Shown piece by piece: positions 26,024-35,134 of a stretch of DNA of 64,000 bases. The stretch is from the NCBI GenBank assembly GCA_024451685.1, contig JAMXCW010000003.1:1-64000 (forward strand). Direction: 5' to 3'. The first letter of the stretch is position 1; each line of letters opens with the position of its first letter. Made by a program: the position numbers and the translations under genes. Under the pieces are notes generated by a model. It had not been told where the DNA came from. It made no database searches and saw only the letters and a program-made list of their open reading frames with translations. Origin of the DNA: Candidatus Bathyanammoxibius amoris. GTDB taxonomy: Bacteria; Planctomycetota; Brocadiia; Brocadiales; Bathyanammoxibiaceae.

Positions 26024-26605
26024 GTAAGCAGGGTAACTGCTGTCATACCACTTGATTAGGAAAAGCAGGCACTCTGTTTCCAGAGTAACCGGAATAATAA
26101 GGGTGTTGTGTTGTCTTCGCAAGGTTTCTAATTTTTCTGACCTGCCCAGCAGAATTTCTTTCATTTTCCGCTTCCAGGGTGGTCGTGGTCAGGCCACTTG
26201 AGCGCCAGTCAAGGCCGGGAATGCGGTGGAACGACTGGAACCAGAAGGATTTAGAAAATCTAGCCAGCCTCTCGTCCGGGCCCGTTTACCCTGCTTCAAC
26301 GGTAGATATCCAGACTGAAATGCGGCTGCGGGCATTGCAGTTAATGGGAAAACCGCCCAATTCCCTCTTTTTAATAAAAACATATATGTTCTTGACATTT
26401 TTGACAATTCATAGTAGTTTTCCTGAGTTGCAATCTCTGAGGGTCTATACCGCATTTGGCAAATAGGAAACACCGTGCGGCAACAACGATATACAATTTT
26501 CAATACCTGGTGTCATGAGTATTACATGCTGCAAGGCAAGGTCCGGGGCAGCGTTCCGGCGCCGGTGGACATAGCAAGATTTCTAACTTAAGGAAGGGGA
26601 AGTAA
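26024..26605. other. Intergenic stretch, no gene seen
   Basis: 582 bases between the macrodomain gene and the small membrane protein. Open frames here (for example 26179-26466) lack family features and ribosome sites and look spurious. A TTGACA occurs near 26393 but without a convincing -10 box. I see no RNA gene or repeat. Confidence 0.5.
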
Positions 26606-26986
26606 ATGGCAAAGAGTACGAAGTTGCAGATCGGCGGCTGGAAGCTTGTGTTTATGCTTCTCATTACGTGGCTTACCCCGTTTTCGGGGCTTGGCAACCT
26701 GATCTTCTGCTGGCGCGATCGGCATTATAGAGATAGGGCGGTGATAGCTCTCGCTGTCGCCGTTGTTGCCAGTTTAATTCCGCACGCTGTGCTGGGAGGC
26801 ATGGGATGGACGTTCAGCCATATCTTCCGGGTCGTCTGGGTTGGTATGAGCGTATGGATGACATTTGACGCCATCAAAGTATACAAGCTGTGCCATGCGC
26901 AAAGAGGCGTTACCGGAAAGACTGCCGCAACAAAACCCACTGTGTCAAAGTCCAAGAAGAAGGCAAAGAAATCCAGGACAAGATAA
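26606..26986 (+). CDS. Small membrane protein with basic C-terminal tail
   Basis: 126 aa, family not recognised. Hydrophobic segments lie at about 13-35, 45-64 and 70-90; the last 25 residues are rich in Lys/Arg/Ser/Thr (KSKKKAKKSRTR) and would face the cytoplasm by the positive-inside rule. AAGGAAGGGGAAG precedes ATG 26606, a strong ribosome site that argues for a real gene. It is isolated from neighbours by about 580 bases upstream and a strand change downstream. Confidence 0.7.
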   Translation: MAKSTKLQIGGWKLVFMLLITWLTPFSGLGNLIFCWRDRHYRDRAVIALAVAVVASLIPHAVLGGMGWTFSHIFRVVWVGMSVWMTFDAIKVYKLCHAQRGVTGKTAATKPTVSKSKKKAKKSRTR

Positions 26987-27142
26987 CCCGTTGCCGGTAG
27001 ATTAGGAAGTATATTGGCGGGACGCGCTTAACGTTGCCGGGAACGTTGGGGCAGTATTAACAGAAACTACGGTTGTATACCGTTGAGATAATGTGCCGCA
27101 GGGTGCATGTCTTACAGTGCAGGACTCTATTTAAGGCATGTG

Positions 27143-27574
27143 TTAAACGGCTGCAACTGTATATCCCAGCCCTGAGAGTATGTCCCTCTCCAGAAGGTGC
27201 ATCGTCCTGGCGTTTTTTTTGTCCTGGTCGTCATAACCCAACAGGTGAAGTACCCCGTGGACTACGTACAGCATGACCTCCCCCTCAACATCAGTTTCTG
27301 CCCCGGCGGCGTACTCAACGGCTACGGGCACACAGACGGCTATCTCGCCGTTTATGCCTTTTGCGCCCGTGTCGAGGAGAAAGGACAGGACGTCGGTGGG
27401 CTCTTTGTGGCCGAGAAATCTTTTGTTGAGCTTTGTCATCTCGTCTTTATCTACGAAGGCGATGTTGAGCTCAGCGTCCATGTTTTCACGACGCAGGACC
27501 TCCTTCACCACTTCCCTCACCCGCCGTTTCTTTATGGGATGGGCGTCTTGCAGGTTGGTTACAGTTATTTTCAT
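27143..27574 (-). CDS. ybeY: Endoribonuclease YbeY, third metal histidine replaced
   Basis: Single-strand endoribonuclease involved in 16S rRNA 3' processing and ribosome quality control. The 143-aa protein has LNKRFLGHKEPTDVLSF and the metal motif HGVLHLLGYDDQ near the C-terminus. The family motif is H-G-x-L-H-L-x-G-Y-D-H, and here the third His is Asp, although Asp could still bind zinc. Overlaps phoH by 4 bases and ends a minus-strand operon purA-uppS-cdsA-phoH-ybeY. The phoH-ybeY pairing is common in bacteria. Confidence 0.92.
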   Translation of the reverse strand: MKITVTNLQDAHPIKKRRVREVVKEVLRRENMDAELNIAFVDKDEMTKLNKRFLGHKEPTDVLSFLLDTGAKGINGEIAVCVPVAVEYAAGAETDVEGEVMLYVVHGVLHLLGYDDQDKKNARTMHLLERDILSGLGYTVAAV

Positions 27575-28560
27575 GAGGTCTCTTCATGCGAGCCGTATGC
27601 GTCTACTATATCCTGCACAAGCCTGTGGCGTACTATGTCTCTTCGCGTCAGGTAGACAAAATCTACACCGTTAACGCCCTTCAGTCTTTGCTGCACGTCA
27701 ATAAGGCCGGAGGGCTCACCGGGCGGCAGGTCTACCTGGGTGATATCGCCGGTGGCCACCACCTTCCCTTTCACCCCAAGCCTGGTCAGGAAGGTCTTCA
27801 TCTGCCTTATCGTGCAGTTCTGTGCCTCGTCGAGTATTATGAAGGAATCGTTGAGCGTCCGGCCCCTCATGAAGGCGAGTGGAAGGATTTCTATTATCTC
27901 GTTTTCTATGTATTTCCTTACCTGTGCGGGTGCCATCATGTCCTCGAGTGCATCGTAAAGGGGCTTGAGAAAGGGGTTCACCTTCGCCTGTATGTCGCCG
28001 GGCAGATAGCCCAGCTTTTCACCGGCCTCGATGGCAGGTCTGGCCAGCACGATCCTTTTCAGGGCACCCATCTTGATGGCTGAAAGGGCCATGGCAACGG
28101 CCATATAGGTCTTCCCCGTACCGGCAGGACCGATACAGAATACCAGGTCGTTGACCCCTATCGCCTCAACGTATTTGGCCTGGCCCTCAGTTTTCGGCCT
28201 TACAGAAACACCCGTTATAGACACCTCTAGAGGCTTTCTGGCGGAAATGGGCGGTCTTCCGCTTTCGACGGTGTCTATTACCTCCGCAACAGTTTTTGAC
28301 TCAAGCACACCTTGCCGGCGTACTATATCTATCAGAAGACCGAACACCTCTCCGGCCTTTTTCACCTGCGCCTCTTCGCCGTCTATCTTAAGAAGGTCGT
28401 TTCTGGCGGAAATCTTTAGACCCAGCGCGCTTCGTATCAGGCGAAGATGTTTATCGTGGCTTCCAAACAGGATTGCGGCCTGTTCAACGTCCTCCAGTTC
28501 TATAGTCTTTTGGATGGACTTATCTTCTTTACCCGGCTTTAGGCTACTGGAGTTTTGCAA
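27571..28560 (-). CDS. phoH: PhoH-like P-loop ATPase
   Basis: ATPase of the PhoH/PhoL family, usually linked to RNA metabolism together with YbeY. The 329-aa chain has an N-terminal KH-like part (about 20-100) and the ATPase with GPAGTGKTYMA (Walker A), ARPAIEAGEKLGYLPG, LNDSFIILDEAQNC (Walker B) and KVVATGDITQVDLP. The apparent start is TTG at 28560, inside the end of cdsA (17-base overlap), implying coupled translation. Confidence 0.94.
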   Translation of the reverse strand: MQNSSSLKPGKEDKSIQKTIELEDVEQAAILFGSHDKHLRLIRSALGLKISARNDLLKIDGEEAQVKKAGEVFGLLIDIVRRQGVLESKTVAEVIDTVESGRPPISARKPLEVSITGVSVRPKTEGQAKYVEAIGVNDLVFCIGPAGTGKTYMAVAMALSAIKMGALKRIVLARPAIEAGEKLGYLPGDIQAKVNPFLKPLYDALEDMMAPAQVRKYIENEIIEILPLAFMRGRTLNDSFIILDEAQNCTIRQMKTFLTRLGVKGKVVATGDITQVDLPPGEPSGLIDVQQRLKGVNGVDFVYLTRRDIVRHRLVQDIVDAYGSHEETS

Positions 28561-29413
28561 GGTGTTGATTCCAACTATAAAACAACAGGAGGAAATAATA
28601 ACCCGCGGGCAAGCTTACCAGAACACCGTCTATCACGTCTAGAGTGCCGCCAAACGATGGTACAAGATTTCCGGAGTCCTTTACGCCCGCGTCTCTCTTC
28701 AGCATGGACTCTGCCAGGTCTCCACCTATTGAGGCGACGGCTATCAATAACCCGAACGGGACGGCCCACGCCAGCGGTAAGATGCTGATCTGTGGGACCA
28801 GATTCCAGGCCACGGCGATTACTATGCAGGAGAGTATACCGCCAATAACGCCTTCCAAGGTCTTATTGGGGCTGATGGTTGGGAAAAGCCTGTGCTTGCC
28901 GAATTCTTTACCTATAAAATAGGCCCCAATGTCCGTACACTTGGACATGAGAATGATGCCAAATAGTATAATCAGCCCCTTACCTCCCGGCAGGTAGCGG
29001 ATGGCCATGGAAAAGGACAGGAAGAAGAATACGTACAGCGTCCCAAAGATGGTAATGGACACGTTTTCTATGATGTGTTTCAGGTCTCTCTTTACGCCTT
29101 GCCAGAGAAACAGCCAGCAGACGAAAGCAAACATGAGAGTAAGATTTAGAGAGATACTACCGCGGGTTCTTGCTTCGTACCAGCAGGTTGCAAAGATAAG
29201 TATACCGCCCACAACACCGGAACGTCTAAACGGGTCGAACCCTTTATTAGCGGCAATTCCGTATAATTCAAGTAACCCTACGGTGCCAATCACAATAGTG
29301 AGGCATCCAAGGCCGATGTCTGTGTCAAAAACGAAGTCCAGGTACAGGATGCCGACGAGTGCCGCCATCATGGCTGTGCCGAATACTATTCTCGTTCCGT
29401 GTGAGGAGCTCAC
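28544..29413 (-). CDS. cdsA: Phosphatidate cytidylyltransferase (CdsA)
   Basis: Makes CDP-diacylglycerol from phosphatidate and CTP in the inner membrane. 289 aa with about eight membrane segments and the C-terminal CDP-DAG synthase signature SMLKRDAGVKDSGNLVPSFGGTLDVIDG, where family members usually read KD...PGHGG.LDR.D; PSF replaces PGH and VI replaces RI/DR here, as in some divergent members. Overlaps uppS by 4 bases. Confidence 0.9.
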   Translation of the reverse strand: MSSSHGTRIVFGTAMMAALVGILYLDFVFDTDIGLGCLTIVIGTVGLLELYGIAANKGFDPFRRSGVVGGILIFATCWYEARTRGSISLNLTLMFAFVCWLFLWQGVKRDLKHIIENVSITIFGTLYVFFFLSFSMAIRYLPGGKGLIILFGIILMSKCTDIGAYFIGKEFGKHRLFPTISPNKTLEGVIGGILSCIVIAVAWNLVPQISILPLAWAVPFGLLIAVASIGGDLAESMLKRDAGVKDSGNLVPSFGGTLDVIDGVLVSLPAGYYFLLLFYSWNQHLAKLQ

Positions 29414-30123
29414 TCTATAAGGCCGCCGAAGCGTCTCTCCCTCTTACAGTAGTCTCTAATGGCTTCTTCCAGGTTCTCCTTCCTGAAGTCCGGCCAGCAC
29501 ACCGGGGTTACCCAGAGTTCGGCGTAGGAGATTTCCCATAGAAGGAAATTACTGACTCTCATATCTCCACCCGTCCTTATGAGCAGGTCCGGGTCTCTCA
29601 TGTCTGACGTGTACAGATGATGCTTGAGGCACTTCTCGTCTATATCGTCCAGGGACAGCTTGCCGTTTGCCACGTCGCGGGCAATATCCCTGGCGGCGTC
29701 TACGATCTCCGCCCTGCCTCCATAGTTAAGGGCGAGGCACAAGATAGTACCGGTGTTCGATGTACTCTCTTCTATATTTATGGAGATCTCTTTCCGTATG
29801 TCCTTTGGGAGGCCTTCGATCTGACCTATTACCGTGAAGCGGATATTATTCTCCAGAATGGTTGGACGCTCACGAATCAGGTAACGCTTGAGAAGCCGCA
29901 TCAGTATGGCGACCTCGTATCTCGGGCGTGACCAGTTTTCTTTAGAGAAGGCATATAAAGTAAGTTGTTCTATATGCTTCTTGGCGCATTCGGTTGTTAT
30001 CTCTCTAACCGATTCAACCCCCCGGATATGACCTTTTATCCTTGTGAACCCGCGGCGTTGAGCCCAGCGGCCGTTGCCGTCCATGATTATAGCAATGTGC
30101 CTGGGCTGGTTATTTTCAATCAT
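29410..30123 (-). CDS. uppS: Isoprenyl (undecaprenyl) diphosphate synthase
   Basis: cis-Prenyltransferase that builds the lipid carrier for cell-wall and glycan synthesis. 237 aa with the family opening HIAIIMDGNGRWAQRRG (catalytic Asp in MDGNGRWA), TLYAFSKENWSRP and the C-terminal RTGGDMRVSNFLLWEISYAEL (in most members RTSGE.R.SNF). Followed immediately by cdsA, its usual neighbour. Confidence 0.95.
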   Translation of the reverse strand: MIENNQPRHIAIIMDGNGRWAQRRGFTRIKGHIRGVESVREITTECAKKHIEQLTLYAFSKENWSRPRYEVAILMRLLKRYLIRERPTILENNIRFTVIGQIEGLPKDIRKEISINIEESTSNTGTILCLALNYGGRAEIVDAARDIARDVANGKLSLDDIDEKCLKHHLYTSDMRDPDLLIRTGGDMRVSNFLLWEISYAELWVTPVCWPDFRKENLEEAIRDYCKRERRFGGLIE

Positions 30124-31399
30124 GGGAGATGCGTATGATTTGTTTACGTTCCGGTCCTACCGAGACCATTCTTATTCTAAGTCCGACAATTTTCTCAAGA
30201 AAGCGTATGTATTCCCTGGCCCTTTCCGGCAGCTTGTCCGCTTCGGTAATTTTCGAGGTGTCTTCCAACCAGCCCGGTATTTCTTCGTATACCGGTTTAC
30301 AATCGGGCAGGAGTGTAAGGTCAGAGGGAAACGTATCATAGGTATGTTTGTTGATCTTATATGCCACGCATACCTTTATGCTTTCCAGGCTGTCGAGTAC
30401 GTCCAGTTTTGTGAGTACTGTGGAGTCCGCAGCGTTGATGGTTACGGCATAACGCACGGCCACGGCGTCAAACCATCCGCAGCGTCTTGGCCTTCCCGTA
30501 GTGGCCCCATATTCCGTACCCCTTTCCCTTAGCGCCTCACTCAGTTCCTTTTCCGCCTCTGTGGGGAACGGACCGCTTCCCACCCTCGTGGTGTAGGCCT
30601 TCATAACGCCGTATATGTCGTTTATATACCTTGGAGAAATGCCTGTCCCGGAAGACACACCGCACACACTCGGGTTGGATGACGTGACGTAAGGATAGGT
30701 GCCGAAGTCTACGTCCAGCATGGTTCCCTGGGCTCCCTCAAAGAGTATCCGTTTAGACTGTTTTATGGCCGCGTTCAAGAAAACAACGGTGTCGCAGATG
30801 TAAGGTTTTAGTTCTTCTGCATACTTGACATACTCCTTGTATATTTCCTTCCAGGACAGTGGTCCCGCTTCGTAGAAAGTCTGCAGTATAACGTTCTTCT
30901 CTGCGACAATTTCTTTGAGTCTATTCTTGAAATGTTTGGGATGATAGAGGTCTACTATTCTCATACCCGTCCGTGACATCTTATCTGCATAGCAGGGGCC
31001 GATTCCACGCCCGGTCGTGCCTATTTTTTCGTCCCTCTTTCCGGACTCCGACTCAAGGTCAAGAAGCTTATGGTACGGAAAGACCACGTGCGCACGGTCG
31101 CTAACAAACAACTTATCTTCAATAGGGATGTTGTGCTTTTTGAACTCTTCGAGTTCCACAAGGAGCTGGGCCGGGTCTAAAGCTACCCCGTTAGCTATTA
31201 CGCACTGCTTGTTGTGGTGCAAGATGCCAGAGGGCAGCAAGTGAAATATGAACTTGGTCCTGTCCAGCACGACAGTATGGCCGGCATTACTGCCGCCCTG
31301 GTACCTGACAATAATATCGTAGGCATCGGCAAGGATGTCAATAATCTTACCCTTGCCTTCGTCGCCCCACTGGAGACCAATCACACAGGTGTTGGACAT
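30116..31399 (-). CDS. purA: Adenylosuccinate synthetase
   Basis: Joins IMP and aspartate with GTP in AMP synthesis. 427 aa; opening GLQWGDEGKGKIIDILA has the catalytic Asp and P-loop-like GDEGKGK, followed by GGSNAGHTV, TTGRGIGPCYADK, FEGAQGTMLDVDFGTYPYVTSSNP (key: GAQG, TYPYVTSSN) and GATTGRPRRCGWFDAV. It is the first gene of the minus-strand operon; ATG 31399 faces the divergent small-gene pair at 31590. Confidence 0.96.
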   Translation of the reverse strand: MSNTCVIGLQWGDEGKGKIIDILADAYDIIVRYQGGSNAGHTVVLDRTKFIFHLLPSGILHHNKQCVIANGVALDPAQLLVELEEFKKHNIPIEDKLFVSDRAHVVFPYHKLLDLESESGKRDEKIGTTGRGIGPCYADKMSRTGMRIVDLYHPKHFKNRLKEIVAEKNVILQTFYEAGPLSWKEIYKEYVKYAEELKPYICDTVVFLNAAIKQSKRILFEGAQGTMLDVDFGTYPYVTSSNPSVCGVSSGTGISPRYINDIYGVMKAYTTRVGSGPFPTEAEKELSEALRERGTEYGATTGRPRRCGWFDAVAVRYAVTINAADSTVLTKLDVLDSLESIKVCVAYKINKHTYDTFPSDLTLLPDCKPVYEEIPGWLEDTSKITEADKLPERAREYIRFLEKIVGLRIRMVSVGPERKQIIRISHD

Positions 31400-31589
31400 T
31401 TAGACGGCCCGCCTATTAGTTGTAACGTTAAGTATTGTAAGCCCTTACATGTAATATATCAAAATTATAGAATAACTACTCTGAATTGTCAATAATAAAC
31501 ACAGTTGGCTTTTCGTTGAAGTGGCAGCAGAGAGCGTGTATGGTGTTATGTTGGAACAAGGGAACGTACTCGCAAAAAGGGGAATAACT

Positions 31590-31826
31590 ATGGAGTCTGG
31601 AGAACTACTGAGGAGAGAAAGGATGCGAGAACTACAGCGGATGGCCGACCGGGTATGTTCACTCATAGTTGGTTCAGACTACCCGAGGATAGACATAGAG
31701 ATAGAGAAGGCCAGGGTAAGGGACAGATGCGAAGAACTATATCCCGACAGGATGGACCTTTACGATATGATTTACGAGAGCCGTTTTGAACGCCTGTGGT
31801 ACCAGTTTAGAGAGGCAAGGGAGTAA
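31590..31826 (+). CDS. Small conserved-looking charged protein, function unknown
   Basis: 78 aa from ATG 31590, which has AAAAAGGGG ten bases upstream; a longer form from GTG 31521 lacks a ribosome site. It is almost entirely helical and charged, ending in ELYPDRMDLYDMIYESRFERL. No metal site or membrane segment is visible. It seems coupled to the next small gene (5-base gap). I do not know the family. Confidence 0.6.
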   Translation: MESGELLRRERMRELQRMADRVCSLIVGSDYPRIDIEIEKARVRDRCEELYPDRMDLYDMIYESRFERLWYQFREARE

Positions 31827-31831
31827 CACGG

Positions 31832-32044
31832 ATGGGAGGGATACCGGCTAAATGCAGTGCCCTTAAGGTGGCAAACTCCCCGCTGTTCGGGTGGTGGTGC
31901 AACTGGATATGTGGAGGCCTGACGGGGGGTAGGCTCTGCAGCCCGTGGTGCTTAGTAGCAGAAAGGTACGGTATGTGGACACTGGTCTTTACCTTACCCA
32001 TACCGGTGGTAGCGTTTTATCTGATGTATCGTCTTCTAATGTAG
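31832..32044 (+). CDS. Small cysteine-rich membrane-associated protein, function unknown
   Basis: 70 aa. Four to five Cys in the N-terminal half (GWWCNWICGGLTGGRLCSPWC) and a C-terminal hydrophobic helix (about 48-68). ATG 31832 has AAGGGAG nine bases upstream, which overlaps the end of the preceding gene, so they are probably translated together. Paired CxxxC and CxxxC cysteines could bind metal or form disulfides. It ends 1 base before a converging gene. Confidence 0.5.
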   Translation: MGGIPAKCSALKVANSPLFGWWCNWICGGLTGGRLCSPWCLVAERYGMWTLVFTLPIPVVAFYLMYRLLM

Positions 32045-32045
32045 T

Positions 32046-33065
32046 TCAGGTCTGGATAAGCTCTATCTTTTCGGGATCATCTTCCCCAAGGCCTAAGGCG
32101 GCAGCGGTGTTGATATACTTGGGCTCGCGTTTCACCTGTTTCAGGGTGGGAAGCCCCACCTCTTTCCTCCTGTCTTCAATGATGTTGGCACTGATGCGGT
32201 CCAGGGCCACCGGGTCTCTGCCCATCAGTATACCGCCGAAAGGCCATGACCAACGACGTTTAAACGCCGGCCCGCCGTTACACTGGGCCACGAGAGCGTC
32301 ACAGATGATAAGTCTTGACTTATCTCTTATGTAGGGGTGGGTATTCAGCTCGGCAATGTAAGGGTTGCAGTTGTTATCGTGGTATTTATTGGGGTTGTGG
32401 ATTACGCCGTAAAAATTCTTCATTGAGACTGATACGCCTGAGAGGTCGTGGTCCTTGAGAATGGGTACGTTTATGATGGCGTCGCAAAGCCTGGATACTA
32501 TCTTGCTGAAGCAACTGCCGACGCTGCCGGCCATCTGGAGCCGCGGGTCATAGCCGCCACCCGCAAGCGCGTCCGTGCCAAAACTTTTGAGCCCGCCGCC
32601 CTTTCTTATTGTGAACCCTGCCGCCGCCAGTTCTTTGTTGGTCCTGTCAAAGATGATAATGCGGTCATCCCTTATACCGGCTGATTTCAGGCCCTCCACA
32701 ATGGCCTCCACCAGGGCTACGTGAGGGGAAAAGGGCTTCTTGCCCAGGCAGTTGAGTTTTATGCCTATCATCTCTTTTGGCTTGAAGAGGGTTGACCAGG
32801 CTTCAGGCGCGGTACGCACCCCGGTAATCCTCATCACGCCGTCGTCTACGGCCTTCCGGAGCAGTTCCGCATTTGCCCTGCCGCCGCTGCCCAGGAACTT
32901 ATTGGAACGGCACAGGATCACCTCCGGTTTTAGTATGGAAGACGTTCCCGCGGTATCGAGGCTTGAGGCGTAAACGTGGCCGGGTAGGAAGTGGTTGAGA
33001 GAACAGGCAATACCCACGCCAAGCGCGTCTCGCAGAAATTCCCTTCGGGTCTTCTCGCAGTTCAA
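32046..33065 (-). CDS. DUF362-family protein with Tat signal
   Basis: 339 aa. The N-terminus TRREFLRDALGVGIACSLNHF is a twin-arginine export signal (RREFL). The body has DUF362 features, for example IGIKLNCLG, DRIIIFDRTNKEL, INVPILKDHDLSGVSVSMKNFYGVI and the late GRDPVALD. Family members often sit near iron-sulfur proteins; this one lacks an attached ferredoxin domain. Start is TTG 33065. The role is unknown; placement outside the cytoplasm is inferred from the Tat motif. Confidence 0.82.
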   Translation of the reverse strand: MNCEKTRREFLRDALGVGIACSLNHFLPGHVYASSLDTAGTSSILKPEVILCRSNKFLGSGGRANAELLRKAVDDGVMRITGVRTAPEAWSTLFKPKEMIGIKLNCLGKKPFSPHVALVEAIVEGLKSAGIRDDRIIIFDRTNKELAAAGFTIRKGGGLKSFGTDALAGGGYDPRLQMAGSVGSCFSKIVSRLCDAIINVPILKDHDLSGVSVSMKNFYGVIHNPNKYHDNNCNPYIAELNTHPYIRDKSRLIICDALVAQCNGGPAFKRRWSWPFGGILMGRDPVALDRISANIIEDRRKEVGLPTLKQVKREPKYINTAAALGLGEDDPEKIELIQT

Positions 33066-33296
33066 CAGCCCGTCCTCGCATTCAAACTGGCTTAATCATG
33101 TTGAGGCTTGATAGATACGTCGTGTTCAGCCTTCGCGGATTATTGCCTGAAAATATTATAAATGCGCGTTTAAGAACTGTCAACAACACTATACCCGGTC
33201 CCACATTGTAAACGGGAGTTGTTTTCTGTTGACCGTGTTGGGTGTTCCTGCTAGAATCCGCAAAACACGGATTCTCTTCAAGGAAAGCAACCAACC

Positions 33297-33860
33297 GTGA
33301 CCCCTATTGTTTACCTTCTCTGCTTGGTTTTACTGTGCGGGTGTGCTCATTACGTTGGAGATCTTGAGATTATCGAGGAGTTGAGACACCCGACAAAGTT
33401 CCCGGACATCAACAAGCCCGAAGTGCTGAACATCACACAAGTGCTGGCAACGAACCGGCTTGGGGAAGGTGACAAGATAAAGCTGGTACCACTGGGAGAG
33501 ACAAAATACACAAGCGTCCAACTGATGCTGGTGCGAAGCGGTGTCTCGGTGCCGCCCCATCTGCACAAGGACCACGACGTGGTCATACATGTAAAGGGGG
33601 GGAGCGCTATAATAATAATGAACGGCACGCATTACTTTGTGAAGGAGGGAGACATAATCCTTGTGCCCCGGAAGACATGGCACGAGGTCAGGAACACGGG
33701 CGAAGAACCTTTTGCAATGGTAGACGTCTTTTATCCGCCCTACCAGGGAGAGGACATAAAGTTCTTTAAAACGAGAGAGAAAGATAAGAAGAAAATAAAG
33801 AGGGAGTTGGAGCCTAGAGAGGTGCCTTCAAGTGCGAGTGGACAGGGGCACGGTCATTAA
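33297..33860 (+). CDS. Cupin-domain lipoprotein
   Basis: 187 aa from GTG 33297. The N-terminus ends in a lipobox LLCGC (Cys16), so it is likely anchored outside the inner membrane. The cupin core is GVSVPPHLHKDHDVVIHVKGG and VKEGDIILVPRKTWHEVRNTGEEP, with the metal-binding His-x-His, Glu-less first motif and His in the second. The C-terminal tail is Lys/Glu-rich and ends GQGHGH. It overlaps surE by one base (TAATG). Confidence 0.85.
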   Translation: MTPIVYLLCLVLLCGCAHYVGDLEIIEELRHPTKFPDINKPEVLNITQVLATNRLGEGDKIKLVPLGETKYTSVQLMLVRSGVSVPPHLHKDHDVVIHVKGGSAIIIMNGTHYFVKEGDIILVPRKTWHEVRNTGEEPFAMVDVFYPPYQGEDIKFFKTREKDKKKIKRELEPREVPSSASGQGHGH

Positions 33861-34657
33861 TGCGGATATTACTGACAAACGATGACGGGATTTACGCAAC
33901 GGGCATAGCGGCCATAAACAAGACGCTTAGGGAGATAGGCGACGTGGTGACGGTAGCGCCGGAGGCGGAACAGAGTGGGACGGGTCATTCCATAACCTGG
34001 GCCCATCCGCTGCGGTACCGCAAGGTCTATGCGAAGAATAAGTTCTTCGGATATGCCATCAGCGGTTCACCCGCCGACTGTGTTAAGCTGGGAGTTATGG
34101 GCATTATGAAGGAATTGCCTGACCTCGTTGTCTCAGGGATAAACCTGGGGGCGAACGTGGGGATACACGTGCTTTACTCCGGGACTGTTGCTTCCGCCAT
34201 CGAGGGCGCGATACTGGGCATCCCGTCCGTGGCCGTGTCGGTTGATGTTTCAGGATACACGGATCTCGAGTACGCGGCTGTTGTTGCTAGGGACATCATA
34301 AAGGAAATAATGAAGAACAAGCTCCCGAAGTGTACGCTCATAAACGTGAATATCCCGTCTTTAAGACGGGAAGAAATTAAGGGGATCAGGTTTACCCGTC
34401 AGTGCACACACGGTTTTGAGGAGAGTGTTGATGAACGCAAGGACCCCGGGGGCAGGACGTACTACTGGCTGGTGGGCGGTATGGAAGTGGCCGTGGAAGA
34501 AGAGGGTACGGATATACAGTCGATTAATGACGGCTACATATCCATCACGCCCCTGCGCTATGACCTGACGGACCATAATCTGCTTAAGAGCATAAGCTCA
34601 TGGAACTGGAAGGCTGTGGAAGAAGACGTTTGTAAATTTAAGGGGATAACTAAATAG
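33860..34657 (+). CDS. surE: 5'/3'-nucleotidase SurE
   Basis: Survival protein E, a metal-dependent nucleoside monophosphate phosphatase. 265 aa with the N-terminal metal motif LLTNDDG (Asp8 and Asp9), APEAEQSGTGHS, SGSPADCVKLG and SGINLGANVG, all typical. The end overlaps nothing; surE is converged on by the cdd-punA pair. No ordinary pcm/rpoS neighbours here. Confidence 0.96.
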   Translation: MRILLTNDDGIYATGIAAINKTLREIGDVVTVAPEAEQSGTGHSITWAHPLRYRKVYAKNKFFGYAISGSPADCVKLGVMGIMKELPDLVVSGINLGANVGIHVLYSGTVASAIEGAILGIPSVAVSVDVSGYTDLEYAAVVARDIIKEIMKNKLPKCTLINVNIPSLRREEIKGIRFTRQCTHGFEESVDERKDPGGRTYYWLVGGMEVAVEEEGTDIQSINDGYISITPLRYDLTDHNLLKSISSWNWKAVEEDVCKFKGITK

Positions 34658-34736
34658 CAGTAAGAAGCTTTTATCAGAAAAGACATTTCTGCTATATGTC
34701 AAGTGGCGTATGCACGTTTAGAGCGTCAGGGTGAGG

Positions 34737-35117
34737 CTAGAAACTCTGCCTGTTAAACGGCATTGGCAAGAGTTCGGAGAGTTTCAGTTCTTTCTGTTCC
34801 CCGGGGTTTGCAAGGATGATGACTAAATCCCGGGAAAATTCCGAAAGCACCTGTCTGCACGCCCCGCAGGGCGGTGTCAGCTCCCCGGCCTCGGTAAATA
34901 TGGCCAGTGCCTCGAAGTCCGTTGCCCCGTCCGCGACGGCGTTGTAGATGGCCGTTCTCTCCGCACATACGGTAAGGCCGTAGGAACAGTTCTCGATGTT
35001 GCACCCCAGGTAAACCTTGCCGGACCCTGTCCTGACGGCGGCACCCACCGCGAAGCGGCTGTACGGGCTGTAGGAACGCGTCCTTGCCTCCCGTGCCTGT
35101 TTTACCAGCTCATTCAT
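34737..35117 (-). CDS. cdd: Cytidine deaminase
   Basis: Zinc enzyme for (deoxy)cytidine salvage. 126 aa, the short homotetrameric type. Zinc and proton-transfer residues Cys51-Ala-Glu53 (in TVCAERTAI) and Cys84 and Cys87 (in PPCGACRQVL) are all present. It is followed upstream on the same strand by punA (17 bases away), giving a nucleoside salvage pair. Confidence 0.96.
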   Translation of the reverse strand: MNELVKQAREARTRSYSPYSRFAVGAAVRTGSGKVYLGCNIENCSYGLTVCAERTAIYNAVADGATDFEALAIFTEAGELTPPCGACRQVLSEFSRDLVIILANPGEQKELKLSELLPMPFNRQSF

Positions 35118-35134
35118 GTTTTTCCTGCCTGTCT

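Noticed and set aside
26179-26466. 95-codon frame in the 26 kb gap
   Set aside because: No ribosome site, low-complexity translation, no family features.
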